64,000 bases of DNA, from contig NC_063437.1 in the NCBI RefSeq assembly GCF_020379485.1, forward strand, positions 2,542,001-2,606,000, given 5' to 3'. The notes under the pieces were generated by a model. It did not search any database. It saw only the letters and a program-made list of their open reading frames with translations, and was not told the origin of the DNA. The position numbers were made by a program, and so were the translations under genes. Position 1 is the first letter of the stretch. Each line of letters opens with the position of its first letter. This stretch comes from Brassica napus. Lineage: Eukaryota; Streptophyta; Magnoliopsida; Brassicales; Brassicaceae. Positions 36,108-47,837 of the stretch are shown here, piece by piece.

Positions 36108-37617
36108 CAAGGTTAAGATCAGCGCCTTGCACGGAATGACATTATATATGTAAATTATTTTTACGTATCACATGTTCTGTTATAAAATAATACAGATACA
36201 TATTAGATAATTAAAAGTCAGTAACTATTACATATATAATTAAATTGGTGCAGATACATAAATAAATTTTGTTAATCCAAACAATCAAAATTTTTTATTT
36301 TATATTATATATAATTAAATTTAAATGATATATACATAGATATATAGTATATTTTTAATATTTATATGTTAAATGATGCATTCTACTCATATGTTTTTTT
36401 GATGGTTTGTATCTTTTTATAACAAAAACTTTAAATAATATAACAAAATTTTCATTGTCGGATGTTTGAAATTTTTTAATAATTTATCATTTTTAAAACA
36501 TTTAATGCAAGTTTTAAAATTTAAATACTAAGTTGGCAATATTTGTTCAAAGCTTTTATCAAAAGAAAATTTGTTCAAGGTAAATTTCAAAACTAAAATA
36601 TTTATGTATTTTCTAGGTATATCGTTTAATTTAAAAAAAAAATATATATATATATATATATTTATTCTTAATATTTATTAAATGAGACTTCCTACTTATA
36701 TGATTTTGTAATCATCAGTATCTTGTCATAAGAAAAAAAATTAAACCATGGATCATAAAAATCTCAATATGAGACTTTTTTAGAAAATTAAAATATAATA
36801 TATACGAAAATCTAAAATTTTAATTATATGGTTATTGTGGTTGTTTATTTTATTTTAATAATTTAAAGTTAAGCAAAAATAATAGTGGGTACACTAATAT
36901 GTATCAAATCTTTATTATTCAAAATTATTAATTATCATATATATTTTAGCCACATTAGATAATTTCGTAGTATTTATTTAAGGAAAGAATGAAGAACATT
37001 TATAATTAATTTATAGTTAGTTTAACAAAAGCTTATTATATATTTAGATGAACCAACATATTTCTTTAAGGATTCTAAAAATCATTATGGTGATAACACG
37101 TGGCTACTTCTTTTTTTCAACAAACCACTATTCTATTACGCAAACTTGAGGTGGTCTTGGTAACCAAAACGGAAGTGAACAACCAATGAAACAAAGCCCT
37201 CTACGAAAAGACCTTGCAGTCCTTGCACTCCTAGCTAAAGAGTCTGCAATTTGATTATGTGCTCTTGAAATTTGGGATATCTTGAAGTCCGGGAAGCATA
37301 TCTAAAGAATCATACCTTTTTCAATTTTGTTGTAAAGCTTGGCCAAGTATGAAGTTCCTTGATCATGGAGATCAAATTCTTGCAGTCCGTTCTAGAGCTC
37401 TAACATGCTGAATGCTGAAGCATATTCTGCACCGTTCATCGCAGTGTTTCCACTTCTGCATGCAAAGCAGACTCCCACCGTACAAAATTTGTGTCTCCAT
37501 AATCTGAACCTTCCCCAAGCTAAATATCCATGCTCATCCACATCTGCTTAATTGTACTGTAGACTTGACACATGGTTATTTCAAATATTGTAATTATTTT
37601 CTTTTAATATATAGGGA
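36108..37617 (-). mobile_element. Helitron (family A) split by a LINE fragment
   Basis: The left terminus CAAGGTTAAGATCAGCGCCTTGCACGG is a mutated CTAGG...GCGCCTTGCGCGG end on the minus strand. The right end reads TTTAATATATAGGGA|T, i.e. minus-strand 5' TCCCTATATATTAAA after an A. The interior matches the Helitron at 5,177-6,149 (inverted), e.g. ATGGTGATAACACGTGGCTAC versus GTAGCCACGTGTCATCAC. The last 50 bp are displaced by a LINE insertion at 37,111-37,567. Confidence 0.75.
37111..37567 (-). pseudogene. 5'-truncated LINE with RNase H-like end
   Basis: The minus strand reads ISRAHNQIADSLARSARTAR followed by SFRRGLCFIGCSLPFWLP, the C-terminal RNase H-like tail of plant LINEs (A-D-S-L-A-R signature). 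The poly(A) end is at 37,111 (poly(T) on the plus strand). Flanks ACACGTGGCTACTTC (37,096-37,110) and ACACATGGTTATTTC (37,568-37,582) are 15-bp target duplications differing by three transitions, indicating an old insertion into the Helitron. Confidence 0.72.
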
Positions 37618-38006
37618 TTGAATACTAACGTATATATCTCAATGATTTTAATTCTTAGAACGTGTATATCTCAATAATATTCACACTTAGGATGCATATT
37701 GTGATATGTAATTGTTGTAAATCTATACAATAAAACCAACGCGACATATGTAATGGAAAAATAATTGTAAAAACTTTAATAAACTTATTATATAATCGGT
37801 AACTTGTTTTGAAATATAGTTGGTGAGATTTTTTCTAGTTATTTCAGTTATAGTAGGCGAAATAATAGGGATGAATGGCGAAAATATAGTTTTTTTTTTT
37901 TGGAGAAAAAACAGCCAAGAGACGCTTAAATTAGTGGTACAAGTTGTAATTTTCTTTGTACAGCTAAGTGCGATTATTAAAAAGGGTACAAATGGAATGG
38001 TGAACT
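37618..38006. other. Short intergenic stretch
   Basis: AT-rich; a 67-codon plus-strand frame (37,820-38,023) has no supported function. Contains the left target duplication of the next element. Confidence 0.4.
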
Positions 38007-38854
38007 TAGGGCTGGGAAAATAAACCGAACCCGAAAATCTGAACCGAACCCGATCCGATAAAAATGATTCCGAACTGATCCGAACCCGATATAAATACCG
38101 AATAGATCCTGTTTTTTGGTATTTTGGGTTATGGGTATTATCCGAACCGAACCCGAACCTAAATGGATATCCGATAGAACCCGAAACATTTAAAATCACA
38201 AAAAGAACTTCTACCAAATATGATCTTAATTCTTAATATGTATCCAAAATACTTTAAGATATTATTGAACTTCTAAAATAATTATCTGTTACATCAAATG
38301 AAGGTTGATGGTGGAATGCGGCGGTTGATAGTGGAATGTGGCGGTTGATGCCTGAAGTTTTTAGATTTTGGTTTTGTTTTTATTGAATAATGTTTCTCAT
38401 TTCATGAGAACTTATTTTTTGTTTTATGATTTCATTTATATGGTATTCTTTATATCACTAACTATGTTTATCTTTCGCTTGATTTTGAATGATCACGTTT
38501 GATGTTTTCTCTTATTTTTGAATCGATTTTACTTATGTTTTGGCTATTAAAATATATACAAATCATGTATTTTAAATTCGAAGAACTGATTTTATTTATG
38601 TTTTAGTTACAAAATAGGTACAAATCAGGTATTTTTAAACCGAAGAGCCGATTGGGACCCGAACCCGAAAGTACAATGGGTTATACTGGTTCTTTGAAGA
38701 TTTACTAACCCCGACCCGAACCCGATAGAACCCGAACCGGTCCCGAACCGAACTTTTATATAACCCGAATGGGGTTGATTTTGATAAACTCGAAAAACCG
38801 AAACCCGAATGGATAAAACCGAAACCCGATTGGAACCCCGTATGCCCATGCCTA
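38007..38854. mobile_element. hAT-like element with CCGAACCCGA termini, 8-bp TSD
   Basis: Starts TAGGGCTGGGAAAAT and ends ATGCCCATGCCTA (TIR about 11 bp, imperfect). Both subterminal zones (38,020-38,190; 38,630-38,830) consist of CCGAACCCGA/AACCCGAACC repeats. Flanks GGTGAACT (37,999-38,006) and GGCGAACT (38,855-38,862) form an 8-bp duplication with one mismatch. A 20-bp motif (GTGGAATGCGGCGGTTGATA) is tandemly duplicated near 38,310-38,350. No transposase. Confidence 0.75.
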
Positions 38855-38862
38855 GGCGAACT

Positions 38863-41258
38863 TTTTAGTTAAACAGTGAACATTCAACAGTAGGTTTTCT
38901 CAAGGCCAGTCCACTATGATTATAAATAATGTCTTTTCATTGGTTACTTAAACTCATTACCGATCATTTTTAATCATTAATACTTTTTAACCGTTCAACA
39001 ACATATTTTTCAGAACATATAGTATTAGAAAAATGAAATAATCCTTCTTAGATATGATATTCTAGAGACATAAAAAAATGTCTAGTAATACAAGGTAAAA
39101 TGGTTTGGAATGGTTTATCAATTGTGGCAGAAGAAATACCATGTCCATTAATTTTGCTGTAAACAGAAATACAATAGCAAATAGACATAACTAAACTATT
39201 ATACAAAAAAAAACTATTATAACCAAATATGTTGGCTCTAAGCCAATGCTTACCTTGCTTGTGCTCCAGACCAACACATGGTTCAATTTCGACGGTAAAT
39301 TTAAGTATTGTTACAGAATATAAATTATGAAACAGATTTTTTTCTTTCTTAACTCTTGTTTTCTCGTATTAAATATCATACCTTTTATGTTTTAAGTTGT
39401 AATTATTTCTTTAAAATATTTGATCAGATAAACTGTAAGATACATGATGAACTGCACCGCCGAAGATGCAGCCATGATTTCTTGTTGGATTGGTTGTCGT
39501 ACAAATATGTACAAAGATGGCAAAAAATGATTGGTTGTGGGAAAAGAGTGAGATCCCCAACAGAAATTGAACAAGCAATAGATGATCCTTAAACCACTTC
39601 TCTTCTTTCATTTGAAAAAGAAAATCCATTTAATATGTAAGATGTTATATATTAATACATATCATATAAAGTGTATGTATTTGGAGCGCACGTAAGGACG
39701 TAGAGCGGATGGTAGGGTAAAATGGGGATGCATGGCTTGTAGTTGTAGATCGATGAAATTATGAAAGTGAGATATACAAATAAGACAGCAAAACAAAAGT
39801 GGGTCACTTAGAAAAGATCCCAACGTAGAGAGCATAATATTAGATGTCTCTTCTTTGTTGGGCACCAACCCCAGTTCCGCACACCTCTTTGTCGTTCTTT
39901 CCATTTCCTTATTTCGTACTCACCATGTCACAACTCATTATTTTTCATATATCAACTTTATGAACTCATCCTGATATATACGTAGACCATTGTTATAACT
40001 TATATTGATGTTATAAGCTTGATTTTGTTATCGGGCTAACAAGTTCTTATTACTTCGAGTTTCGTTAATTTTTGCTACCCAAAACAAGAATAATGCTCGG
40101 AGAAATTTAAGTAGAACATTAAGTACTTCGGAACAAATTTTAAAATTAGTAGTGGCTCAAAAACGTTGTAATGATCCAAGACTTCAACCAGCATGCTGAT
40201 ATGCTAAGAATAATAATAATAATAAAATTGAACAATTGCACTTGATATACAAGAAAATAAGATTATTTAGCTGTTTGGTAATGTACTGTTCGACTTTCGA
40301 TATATCCCAAAACTGACCCTATTATGTAGGTATTCGTACTCTGCACCGCCTACCTAGTTCTAGGCATCATCATTCTTTCATAGGTTTTGAAAATATCTCT
40401 GACATATGCAATATTTAATTACTTTACTACATTCTTGAACTCTTATTTCCAACATTTCGGTCCATCGGTTGGTTTAAAGAAATTGGTTTGGTTAGTTTAA
40501 TTAATTTCACAAATATGCCTATACCAACTTGGTTTAATTTGTTCTTATTAATTGGATGAAATGAAAACCGGTTTGTTACATTTTCCCAATTGCTTTTCGT
40601 TAAACCGGAATGGTTTTCATATTGTTGCATTTCACCACCCAAGTGTTATACAGTAAAAAAACATTCATTATTTTCCCTACCAGATACTGTTCTTCCTCAT
40701 CGACGTACCATCTGTTTCGATTGTTTTATTTTCCAAAAAAAATTGTTTCGCTTGCTTTGTTCCGAATTGTTCTTCTTTTCCGATTCAGTTTGATCTTCTT
40801 TGCATAAAACAAACATTGCCTTTTTATTCTCAATTAACTTTTCGGGACAAAATGTTAAAATATTACAATGTTGTTTCAGTTACCTATTTTCCTCATGTGT
40901 ACCTCGTGTGCTTATTTTCGAAACCTTCGATACACGGGGATATAAGTGAGACAAACTGTCATGTCTTATGACAGCACCTGACAGTATTATCTATATTCGA
41001 TATGCCTACGATAGCACTGCAGCCTATCTATACAACTTAGAGTTTACTATGGGACATGAATGTAATTTCGCTTTCGTCTTACTATCCAATTACCTAAAAA
41101 AATATGTTTCTGCATGGTTTACTAATTATCTTCTGTTTCGTGTTTTTTCAGCCAATTTGGCCAATAAAATTTACCAAAAAAAAATAATAATAAAAAAAAA
41201 TCAATGATTGACCATCTTCATACTCCAGCTCCATTCATTATTTTAAAAACAAGATTTA
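38863..41258. other. Intergenic DNA with one unassigned coding-like piece
   Basis: At 39,418-39,592 a plus-strand frame reads DELHRRRCSHDFLLDWLSYK and on to ...RSPTEIEQAIDDP; its composition is coding-like but I recognise no family and find no good start. The minus strand at 39,662-39,904 has MERTTKRCAELGLVPNKEET, also unassigned. Otherwise AT-rich without structure. Confidence 0.35.
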
Positions 41259-41259
41259 A

Positions 41260-41981
41260 TAGGGTGAACCTTTAAGTCAACATCTTCTTTCAGGACGAAT
41301 TAAAGTGACATATAGATAATTAGTTAAAACATATTAAACTTATTTAAAAATAATTAAAAAAATAACGTTAATTTTAACTACGATAACGCCGCTAGCTAAA
41401 CCGTAAACTCTAAATCTTAAATTTTAAACCCTAAACCTTAAATCGTAAACCTAAACCTTATACCCTAAACCCAAATCCTAGATCCTAAATCCAAAATGTA
41501 TACCCTAAACCCAAATTCTATATCCTAAACCCAAACCATAAACCCTAAACCCAAACCTTATAGCGTCTAGGTTTAGGGTTTGGGTTTAGGGTTTACGGTT
41601 TAGAATTTAAGTCTAAGATTTGGGTTTATGGTATACGGTTTGGGTTTAGGGTCTAGGATTTGGTTTAGGATATAGGGTTTGGATTTAAAGTTTACGGTGG
41701 GTTTAGGGTCTAGGATTTGGGTTTAGAGTATAAGGTTTGGGTTTAGGGTCTAGGATTTGGGTTTTAGGGTAGGGTTTGGGTTTAAGATTTATGATTTAAG
41801 GTTGAGAATTTAAGATTTCGGGTTTACGGTTTAACTGGCGGCGTTAGCGTTGTTAAAATTAGCATTGTTCTTTTTTTAGTTATTTTTAAATAAATTTAAT
41901 ATTCTTAAATTAATTATTTACGTGGCACTTTGATTGGTCCTAAAATGAGAAGTGAATTTAAAGGTTCAGTTTTGTTCCTAT
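41260..41981. mobile_element. Fold-back element with telomere-like core
   Basis: The outer 150-200 bp are inverted repeats of each other: left GTGAACCTTTAAG...TTAAAAATAATTAAAAAAATAACG...AACGCCGCTAGCTAAACCGTAAA, right the mirror ending ...TTTAAAGGTTCAGTTTTGTTCCTA. The inner arms are degenerate telomere-type repeats: CCCTAAAC-rich from about 41,430 to 41,565, then GGGTTTAG-rich from about 41,566 to 41,800, facing each other. No coding capacity. The flanks show only a weak TTTAAT match. Confidence 0.75.
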
Positions 41982-42684
41982 TTTAATTGTCTTTATGCAA
42001 TTTAAATAAAAATAAAAATAAAATGAGCACGGAGCACATCCATGTTGAAGAGTTTTGAGCGGAGAAACGAAATAAGGACAATTTGAATAAAAAGGCACAA
42101 ACTCTTATGGACCTACTTGCTTTAGATCAATGCTTCAAGCTTTCAACTCTCAACTCGGGTTGATTTACAGGGTATATTGCGTCACTCCACACCACACGTT
42201 TTTGGGTCTTAACTCCACACCACACTTCAATTAGGGTTATCTTTTTACTAGTTTAGTAATAATACATATGAGGATTTTATAACCAATTATGATTTAATCA
42301 ATTCAGCAGTGGTAATTAACAAAACCTGTAACTTGGAAAAACAAATGGAATTTGAATCATGCATTGAGGAACCAACAAAGATTAATGTAGACTATAGTAA
42401 ACTGAGTATTAGCGACCATCCTTGAAATTACTCAATCTTCATCGGCAAAGATAAATATTTATTACATGCGAATATATGCAGCTATATATATACCCAAATG
42501 TGTATTTGTTTGAAAATAAATGAGGAAAAAACATTGGTCAGAAACGGAATGACAATCTTAAATGTATCATTCAAAGCTAGCTAAGAATTACGGGGACCAT
42601 GTCTCATTTACTGTGTAACAAAGATAACAACTTTATTTAACTCCTCCTCAACTATATACATATAAGCTATTCAAAATTTATATA
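41982..42684. other. Intergenic, no feature
   Basis: A short repeat CTCCACACCACAC occurs twice near 42,184-42,225. Nothing else is supported. Confidence 0.4.
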
Positions 42685-42944
42685 CTCCCTCCGTTTTTTA
42701 TTATAAGTCGTTTTGAAGCTATGCACATAGATTAAGAAAATCATTAATTTCTTATATTTTCGAAACAAAAACATCATTAATTATTTACCTAACCACAATT
42801 TAACCAATAGAAAAATAGAAGATATATTATCATTGGTCAGACAACATTAATTACTAATAAATGTTACATAAAAAACCGAAAACGACATATAATTTGGAAC
42901 AAAAAAGTTTCTCTAAAACGACTTATATTAAAAAACGGAGGGAG
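42685..42944. mobile_element. Stowaway MITE (Tc1/mariner), 260 bp
   Basis: Classic ends CTCCCTCCGTTTTTTATTA and (complement) CTCCCTCCGTTTTTTAATA, with TA duplications on each side (42,683-42,684; 42,945-42,946). Conserved subterminal ATAAGTCGTTTT in both arms. Confidence 0.93.
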
Positions 42945-42946
42945 TA

Positions 42947-43814
42947 TATGACTACGACAAAACTTATTAGATGACTATAATATACACAATACATGGAAAT
43001 CGATATGTCAAGGTTCAAATTCTTATTGTCGAGATTGAATGAATAGATTTTTATTGCACATAGAGGCAGATTTTTACTTACATGATAGGTCTCTTTGGTG
43101 GAGTTTCGCGTGACATATCGAGTAAACATTTAATCTCTTTTACAAAATGATTTGAACCTAAAAGCAAGTGTCAAGAGTTGATAAGAAGGTATTAAAAGCA
43201 CATGTCAACATTAGTGTTCACTAAAAAGAAGACAATGTCGTTGTCTTCCCCAATTTGGTTGCCCAAATTTAAGGGCAAGAGTCAAGAATTGATAAGAAGG
43301 TATGACTAAACGCTCTATCGTTTTCTCCTCTTGTCTAACTTCATACCACTGACTTGTATGTTACTTAACTTTCAAAATAAACCCATAATTTAACTATTAA
43401 AAAAGGCATTTTAACCTTTGAATATAACAGTTACACTGACACATATTTTCAATTTTAAAATTTTTATTATCATTTCTAACTTTTAAACTAACAACTTTAA
43501 CATATCGAATTTTGAATTTTACTCCATATTTAAAAACTGTTGATTAAAATGACGTGGCAAATAACCATGATGCAAAACACACACAAAAAATGCAATTCAA
43601 TAGAGGCTTGAGACCTCTGGATACAAAAAAAATCCGTCGAGTCTCACTCTCAAGTCTCAGTCTTCCCTGTTAAATGCATATGTGATCCATCTAAACAGAG
43701 CCGGCTTTGAAGAAAACCCAATAAAACATGTACTTCAAAACCGGACTGATTTATTTATTCTAGAGGCTAATAGTAATACACGATAGTCCCTAGCTCTACT
43801 TGTAACAACTAAAA
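42947..43814. other. Intergenic, no gene
   Basis: A sequence AAG(A/T)GTCAAGA(G/A)TTGATAAGAAGGTAT occurs twice (near 43,167 and 43,279). A hAT-like start CAGAGCCGGCTTTGA sits at 43,696 without a partner end. Nothing else is seen. Confidence 0.4.
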
Positions 43815-44705
43815 CTAGAGTACCATCCGCGCATTCAAAACGTGGAGTTAAATTTTGTTTTTTTCTTAACATGTTTTTTTCTTTAAGTATGTGCGTTCGG
43901 TTTCCAGTTTATTTCTAGATTGTATTTTTTTGGTTTTCGGTCTGATTCCAGTTTGGTTGTAATTTTTGGTTTTCGGTTAAAGATATATAGGAGCCATTCG
44001 GTTAGTTATTAATATGAGTTTGGTTTGGATTTACTTATTTGGTTTTTGGTTTAATTAAGTCACAATATTCAATAGATCCAAAAAAATACCACGGTAAATT
44101 TCAAAAAGACTGAATTTATTTATTTTTAGATAGATCTAACAAATTTTTACAATAAATTTATTAAATGATTTTGTTTTAATAGTATAGATTTTAAATAAAT
44201 TAGTTAAGAAGATATACACAATTTTAGTTAGTGGTTTAACTTTAGCATAGGTATATACCATTTACTAAAATCTTGGTATATATAATATTTTTTGTAAAAT
44301 AAATATAGTATCTACGTTCAAATCTTTTTAAAATTATAGTTTATTATTTAATGGTAAATTATTGAAAATTATAACATTATATTATCACGTAAAATATAAT
44401 GGTATTTGAAAATCACTTGGTCTATGTTATAAATGACTAAATATATAAGAACTGCCCATTATGTAACTTATTATAATATTATTATGGCATATGATTGTCT
44501 GATATGTATTCTATGTAACGTCATGTATATGTGATTTATATTTATATAATATATGATAATTTATATTTATAAAATATAGTATATAAGTGAAGTTTCTTAA
44601 GTATACGTGCTTTTACGTCTATGTTACTATGTATAAGTGTATTTGTGAAAATATATTAAAAAGTTATATATCATTGATAATTATAAAAGATAAATGTATA
44701 AACTA
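43815..44705 (-). mobile_element. Degenerate Helitron 3' end (minus strand) and AT-rich body
   Basis: CTAG at 43,815-43,818 after an A, followed by CCGCG...CGTGG, a weak hairpin. The body to 44,705 is AT-rich. Its 5' end is not found; the next Helitron starts at 44,706. Confidence 0.4.
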
Positions 44706-45157
44706 CTAGGGCCGGTCCGCCCTACGAGCGGGATAAATATTTGAAAATAATTTAAATTGTTAGAGTAAATATTTAATGTAAATTTTTGTTAATTAAAAAT
44801 TATAAATATTAGTTAAATTTTATATATGTTTTTTTATTGGGGGTGGCATTAGATCATTTCTTGCTTAGTATTCATGCTGTTGTACTGGAAGTTATTATCA
44901 TATAATAACTTATGTGGTGCTTTTTATTGTGTAAATTGTGATTGAGATTTAAGAGTAAATTGTAAGCTAAAAATCTTAGGGGTTTTTAACTTGTTTTAGT
45001 TATTTTCCGTTTTTGTTATGTTTATAACTTTAAAAATGTTTATAAATTATAAACTGCTAAATTCCCATTGAAATTTTGTGATTGAATTTTAAATATTTAT
45101 TACAAAATACAAATGATTACAAAAACATACTGAAAATATATTTGCATTGGATTTTGA

Positions 45158-45222
<65 letters not shown>

Positions 45223-47837
45223 TTTACAGTAAACATATACCGTATAAAACTAACTAATTATTTCAATTTTGATTTTAATAGTTTCATTGTATTTTTAATA
45301 ACAATTATGGATTACTAAAATGAATATACTATTTGAATTTTTATTAATATATAGTGCTTTCAAACATAATATGCGAATGATTATTTTTACTTAACAATAT
45401 CATGGATGTACAATTTAGTTGTTTTTTTTTAACTATTACTATTATGTTTTTGTGTTTGTAATTATGACAAAATAATTTAGGGTGTATGTATTTTATTTTA
45501 TGCGGTTATGTCATGCACCAGTTGTGTTGATTTATTCGAAATATAAAGTTTTGTGTGAATAAGGTAGTACGATATATTCTATGGATATATTAAACCGTTG
45601 GAACACAGTAAATACATATTAGGGTCTCAGTATTTGAAACCACTAATTTGACTTACGTGTAGTTTTACGATGTTTTCATCAGAACGAAAAATATAAAACT
45701 TTAAGATAAGAAAGAGTGGTCTGTTGACAAAATTTAAAACAAAACAGAGTCAAGAGTCTCAAAATATTAGCATTTGTAGCTTTGAAAATGATGTTTTCGT
45801 CGAAGCTTAAAAGTGTTGGATAACACATTGGCTGATGTTCCTGCGATGAAAGTGATGCAGTCAGTATTTAAAAAAAAAAATTGATTACAGATAACAGACG
45901 AAGAGGGTTTCAGTATGTCAAATGCCTAAAATATTAATTATAAAAGCTGCCAAATTTTGATTCAAGCAAATATACACATGTTTTTTAGTAACTGTTTTTT
46001 TTTTTAAAGGAGAGTACCCTTTTTTTTATTTCTTTTAGGGTATATTTTGTGGCCCTATGGTTTATATCATTCGAGTTTTGGTTAACCGGTTTATACGTTA
46101 CATAAGTATCAGTAATTTTTGGGTGTGTTTGATCCATATCTGAAATTGACTATTCAATTATCTGGCCGTCATTTTGTTTTGGCAAGAAATTATTAATATA
46201 TATTAATTAATTTATGCAATGAAGCAGCTATAATATTCAGAATTTTCACTAAATCGTTCAGTGTGTATATTTTTCTTAAATGGAACTTCTTATAAAAATC
46301 TCGTCGTCTACTTGTTTTAGTAAATGTGTTATCATGATAACGAATAATAAATAACTGCAGTAGATGTTCCATTATATATACTGAATATTGTAATAATATT
46401 TTCTTAGTACATGTGTTTTTTAGAGATCATGTGATATATAATATTTTTTTACATTTTAAACGCCTTTAGTGGAACAGAAGACATCCAGCATAGTGCTTCA
46501 CGTGCATGTCAAGTCAGCTAAGACGTCGAGCATTCTAGTATTGAAATATAAGCTCACCGTTAATTTCTCAAACACAAAGTGATTTGGCTGTTTAGATAGA
46601 AAATGGTAGTCTCTAAATTTGGTCGATCATATTATAACATAAATTCATTTACGTTTAAATTAAACCAATACGATTTAAACACCTGTATAAAACAAAATAA
46701 CTTATACTGGAATGCAAATAAACTTGAATAAAGATAGTCACTTAAAGTGCCCATATAATTGAGAATATCCAAAACAGAAATAACCTAATACGTGAAATTA
46801 AACAAGGATGCATAAGCAATATTAAAATTAATAGAGAAATTGTACTCCCTACACACCATTTTTTTCTTATTTACATTCCATACCCTATATCCCTCCAATT
46901 TTTTTCCCCCCAACATTACCATTTTCCCCCCATTCAATGATATCCCAACTTTGTTAGTATATTTAGCTAATTTACTCAATTTAATATGTCGTGTCGCAAT
47001 TTCCAAGCTCATGTGCAATGAAGTGAACCCGTTTCATCGATCTGTAAATTGGGTTGGTTATTGGGCTAAATTTTAAATTATATTCGGGTTGGATGGGGTT
47101 TAATATTGTTTCACCATGTAATAGACTTTGAGCTTTTCCATAATTAAAAAATGTTGACAAAAAAAAAGTTATCTCTCCTTTTCTATCGTCTTCTTCCTTA
47201 CTCTTCTTCTCTGTTTATTTTGTTTTTCATCTCATTTCTTCTGTTTCTTATTACTTTTCTCTCGCAATCCATAAGCACAACCATGGGCTTAATAAATCTT
47301 TTTTTCATCACATTTTTGTATTGTTTATTAAGAGAAATGAACTGATGATTTTTTGAAGAAAACTTTCATATTTATAATGGAGGATTAATAAAAATGAATG
47401 AATGGAGGGATTCACTGAATGTGAGATCGTGTGAGAAGTGGAGAATAGGTATTAATGCGAATGTTGATGAAGATGCATGAACCAAGTTAATTTCCGTAAC
47501 AGCACCAGATTAAAGAAGTCTATTCGCCAAAAACGATGGTTTCCAACTCACATTGATCGGAATCATTCGTCACTGGTGAAACCGTTGGATTTCTATTGAC
47601 AGTTGACTGAACGGAAATTGTTGCACGGTGGCCACTTTCTCTAGGTTTCGTATACAGTTTTTGGAGAATATGTATTTGGGCTGTAACACATAAAATCTAT
47701 TAAACTCAAGAATAAATGAAACATTGAGTTTTGATTGACCGCGACACATGTCACCACCACATACTCCGACTTATTGACATAAAATCTGATGTGGATGGCC
47801 TAGGAGTGAAGGAAACCATTGTTTATATATATATAGA
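44706..47837 (-). mobile_element. Helitron (minus strand), 3.1 kb
   Basis: Left: CTAGGGCCGGTCCGCCCTACGAGCGGG, with CTAG at 44,706-44,709 after an A and a hairpin-forming CCGCCC...GAGCGGG. Right: minus-strand 5' end TCTATATATATAAACAATGG at 47,837, preceded by A, followed by GTTTCCTTCACTCC and, further in, a GACATGTGTCGCGG block typical of Helitron 5' regions. The pairing of these two ends is inferred. A (TA)n tract lies at 45,162-45,220. The interior (46.8-47.5 kb) has leader-like CT-rich sequence that could be captured, but no gene is identified. Confidence 0.55.
45162..45220. repeat. (TA)n microsatellite, about 59 bp
   Basis: Uninterrupted TA dinucleotides following GAAGAC. It forces an artificial run of Tyr-Ile in one reading frame. 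Confidence 0.95.

Noticed and set aside
43696..43760. hAT-like terminus CAGAGCCGGCTTTGA
   Set aside because: No partner terminus or 8-bp duplication found nearby, so at best a truncated remnant.
45082..45318. Open frame with a Tyr-Ile run
   Set aside because: Produced by the (TA)n microsatellite.
47151..47345. 64-codon hydrophobic frame resembling a membrane peptide
   Set aside because: Built from CT-rich, T-rich sequence; no conserved features and it lies inside a Helitron candidate.
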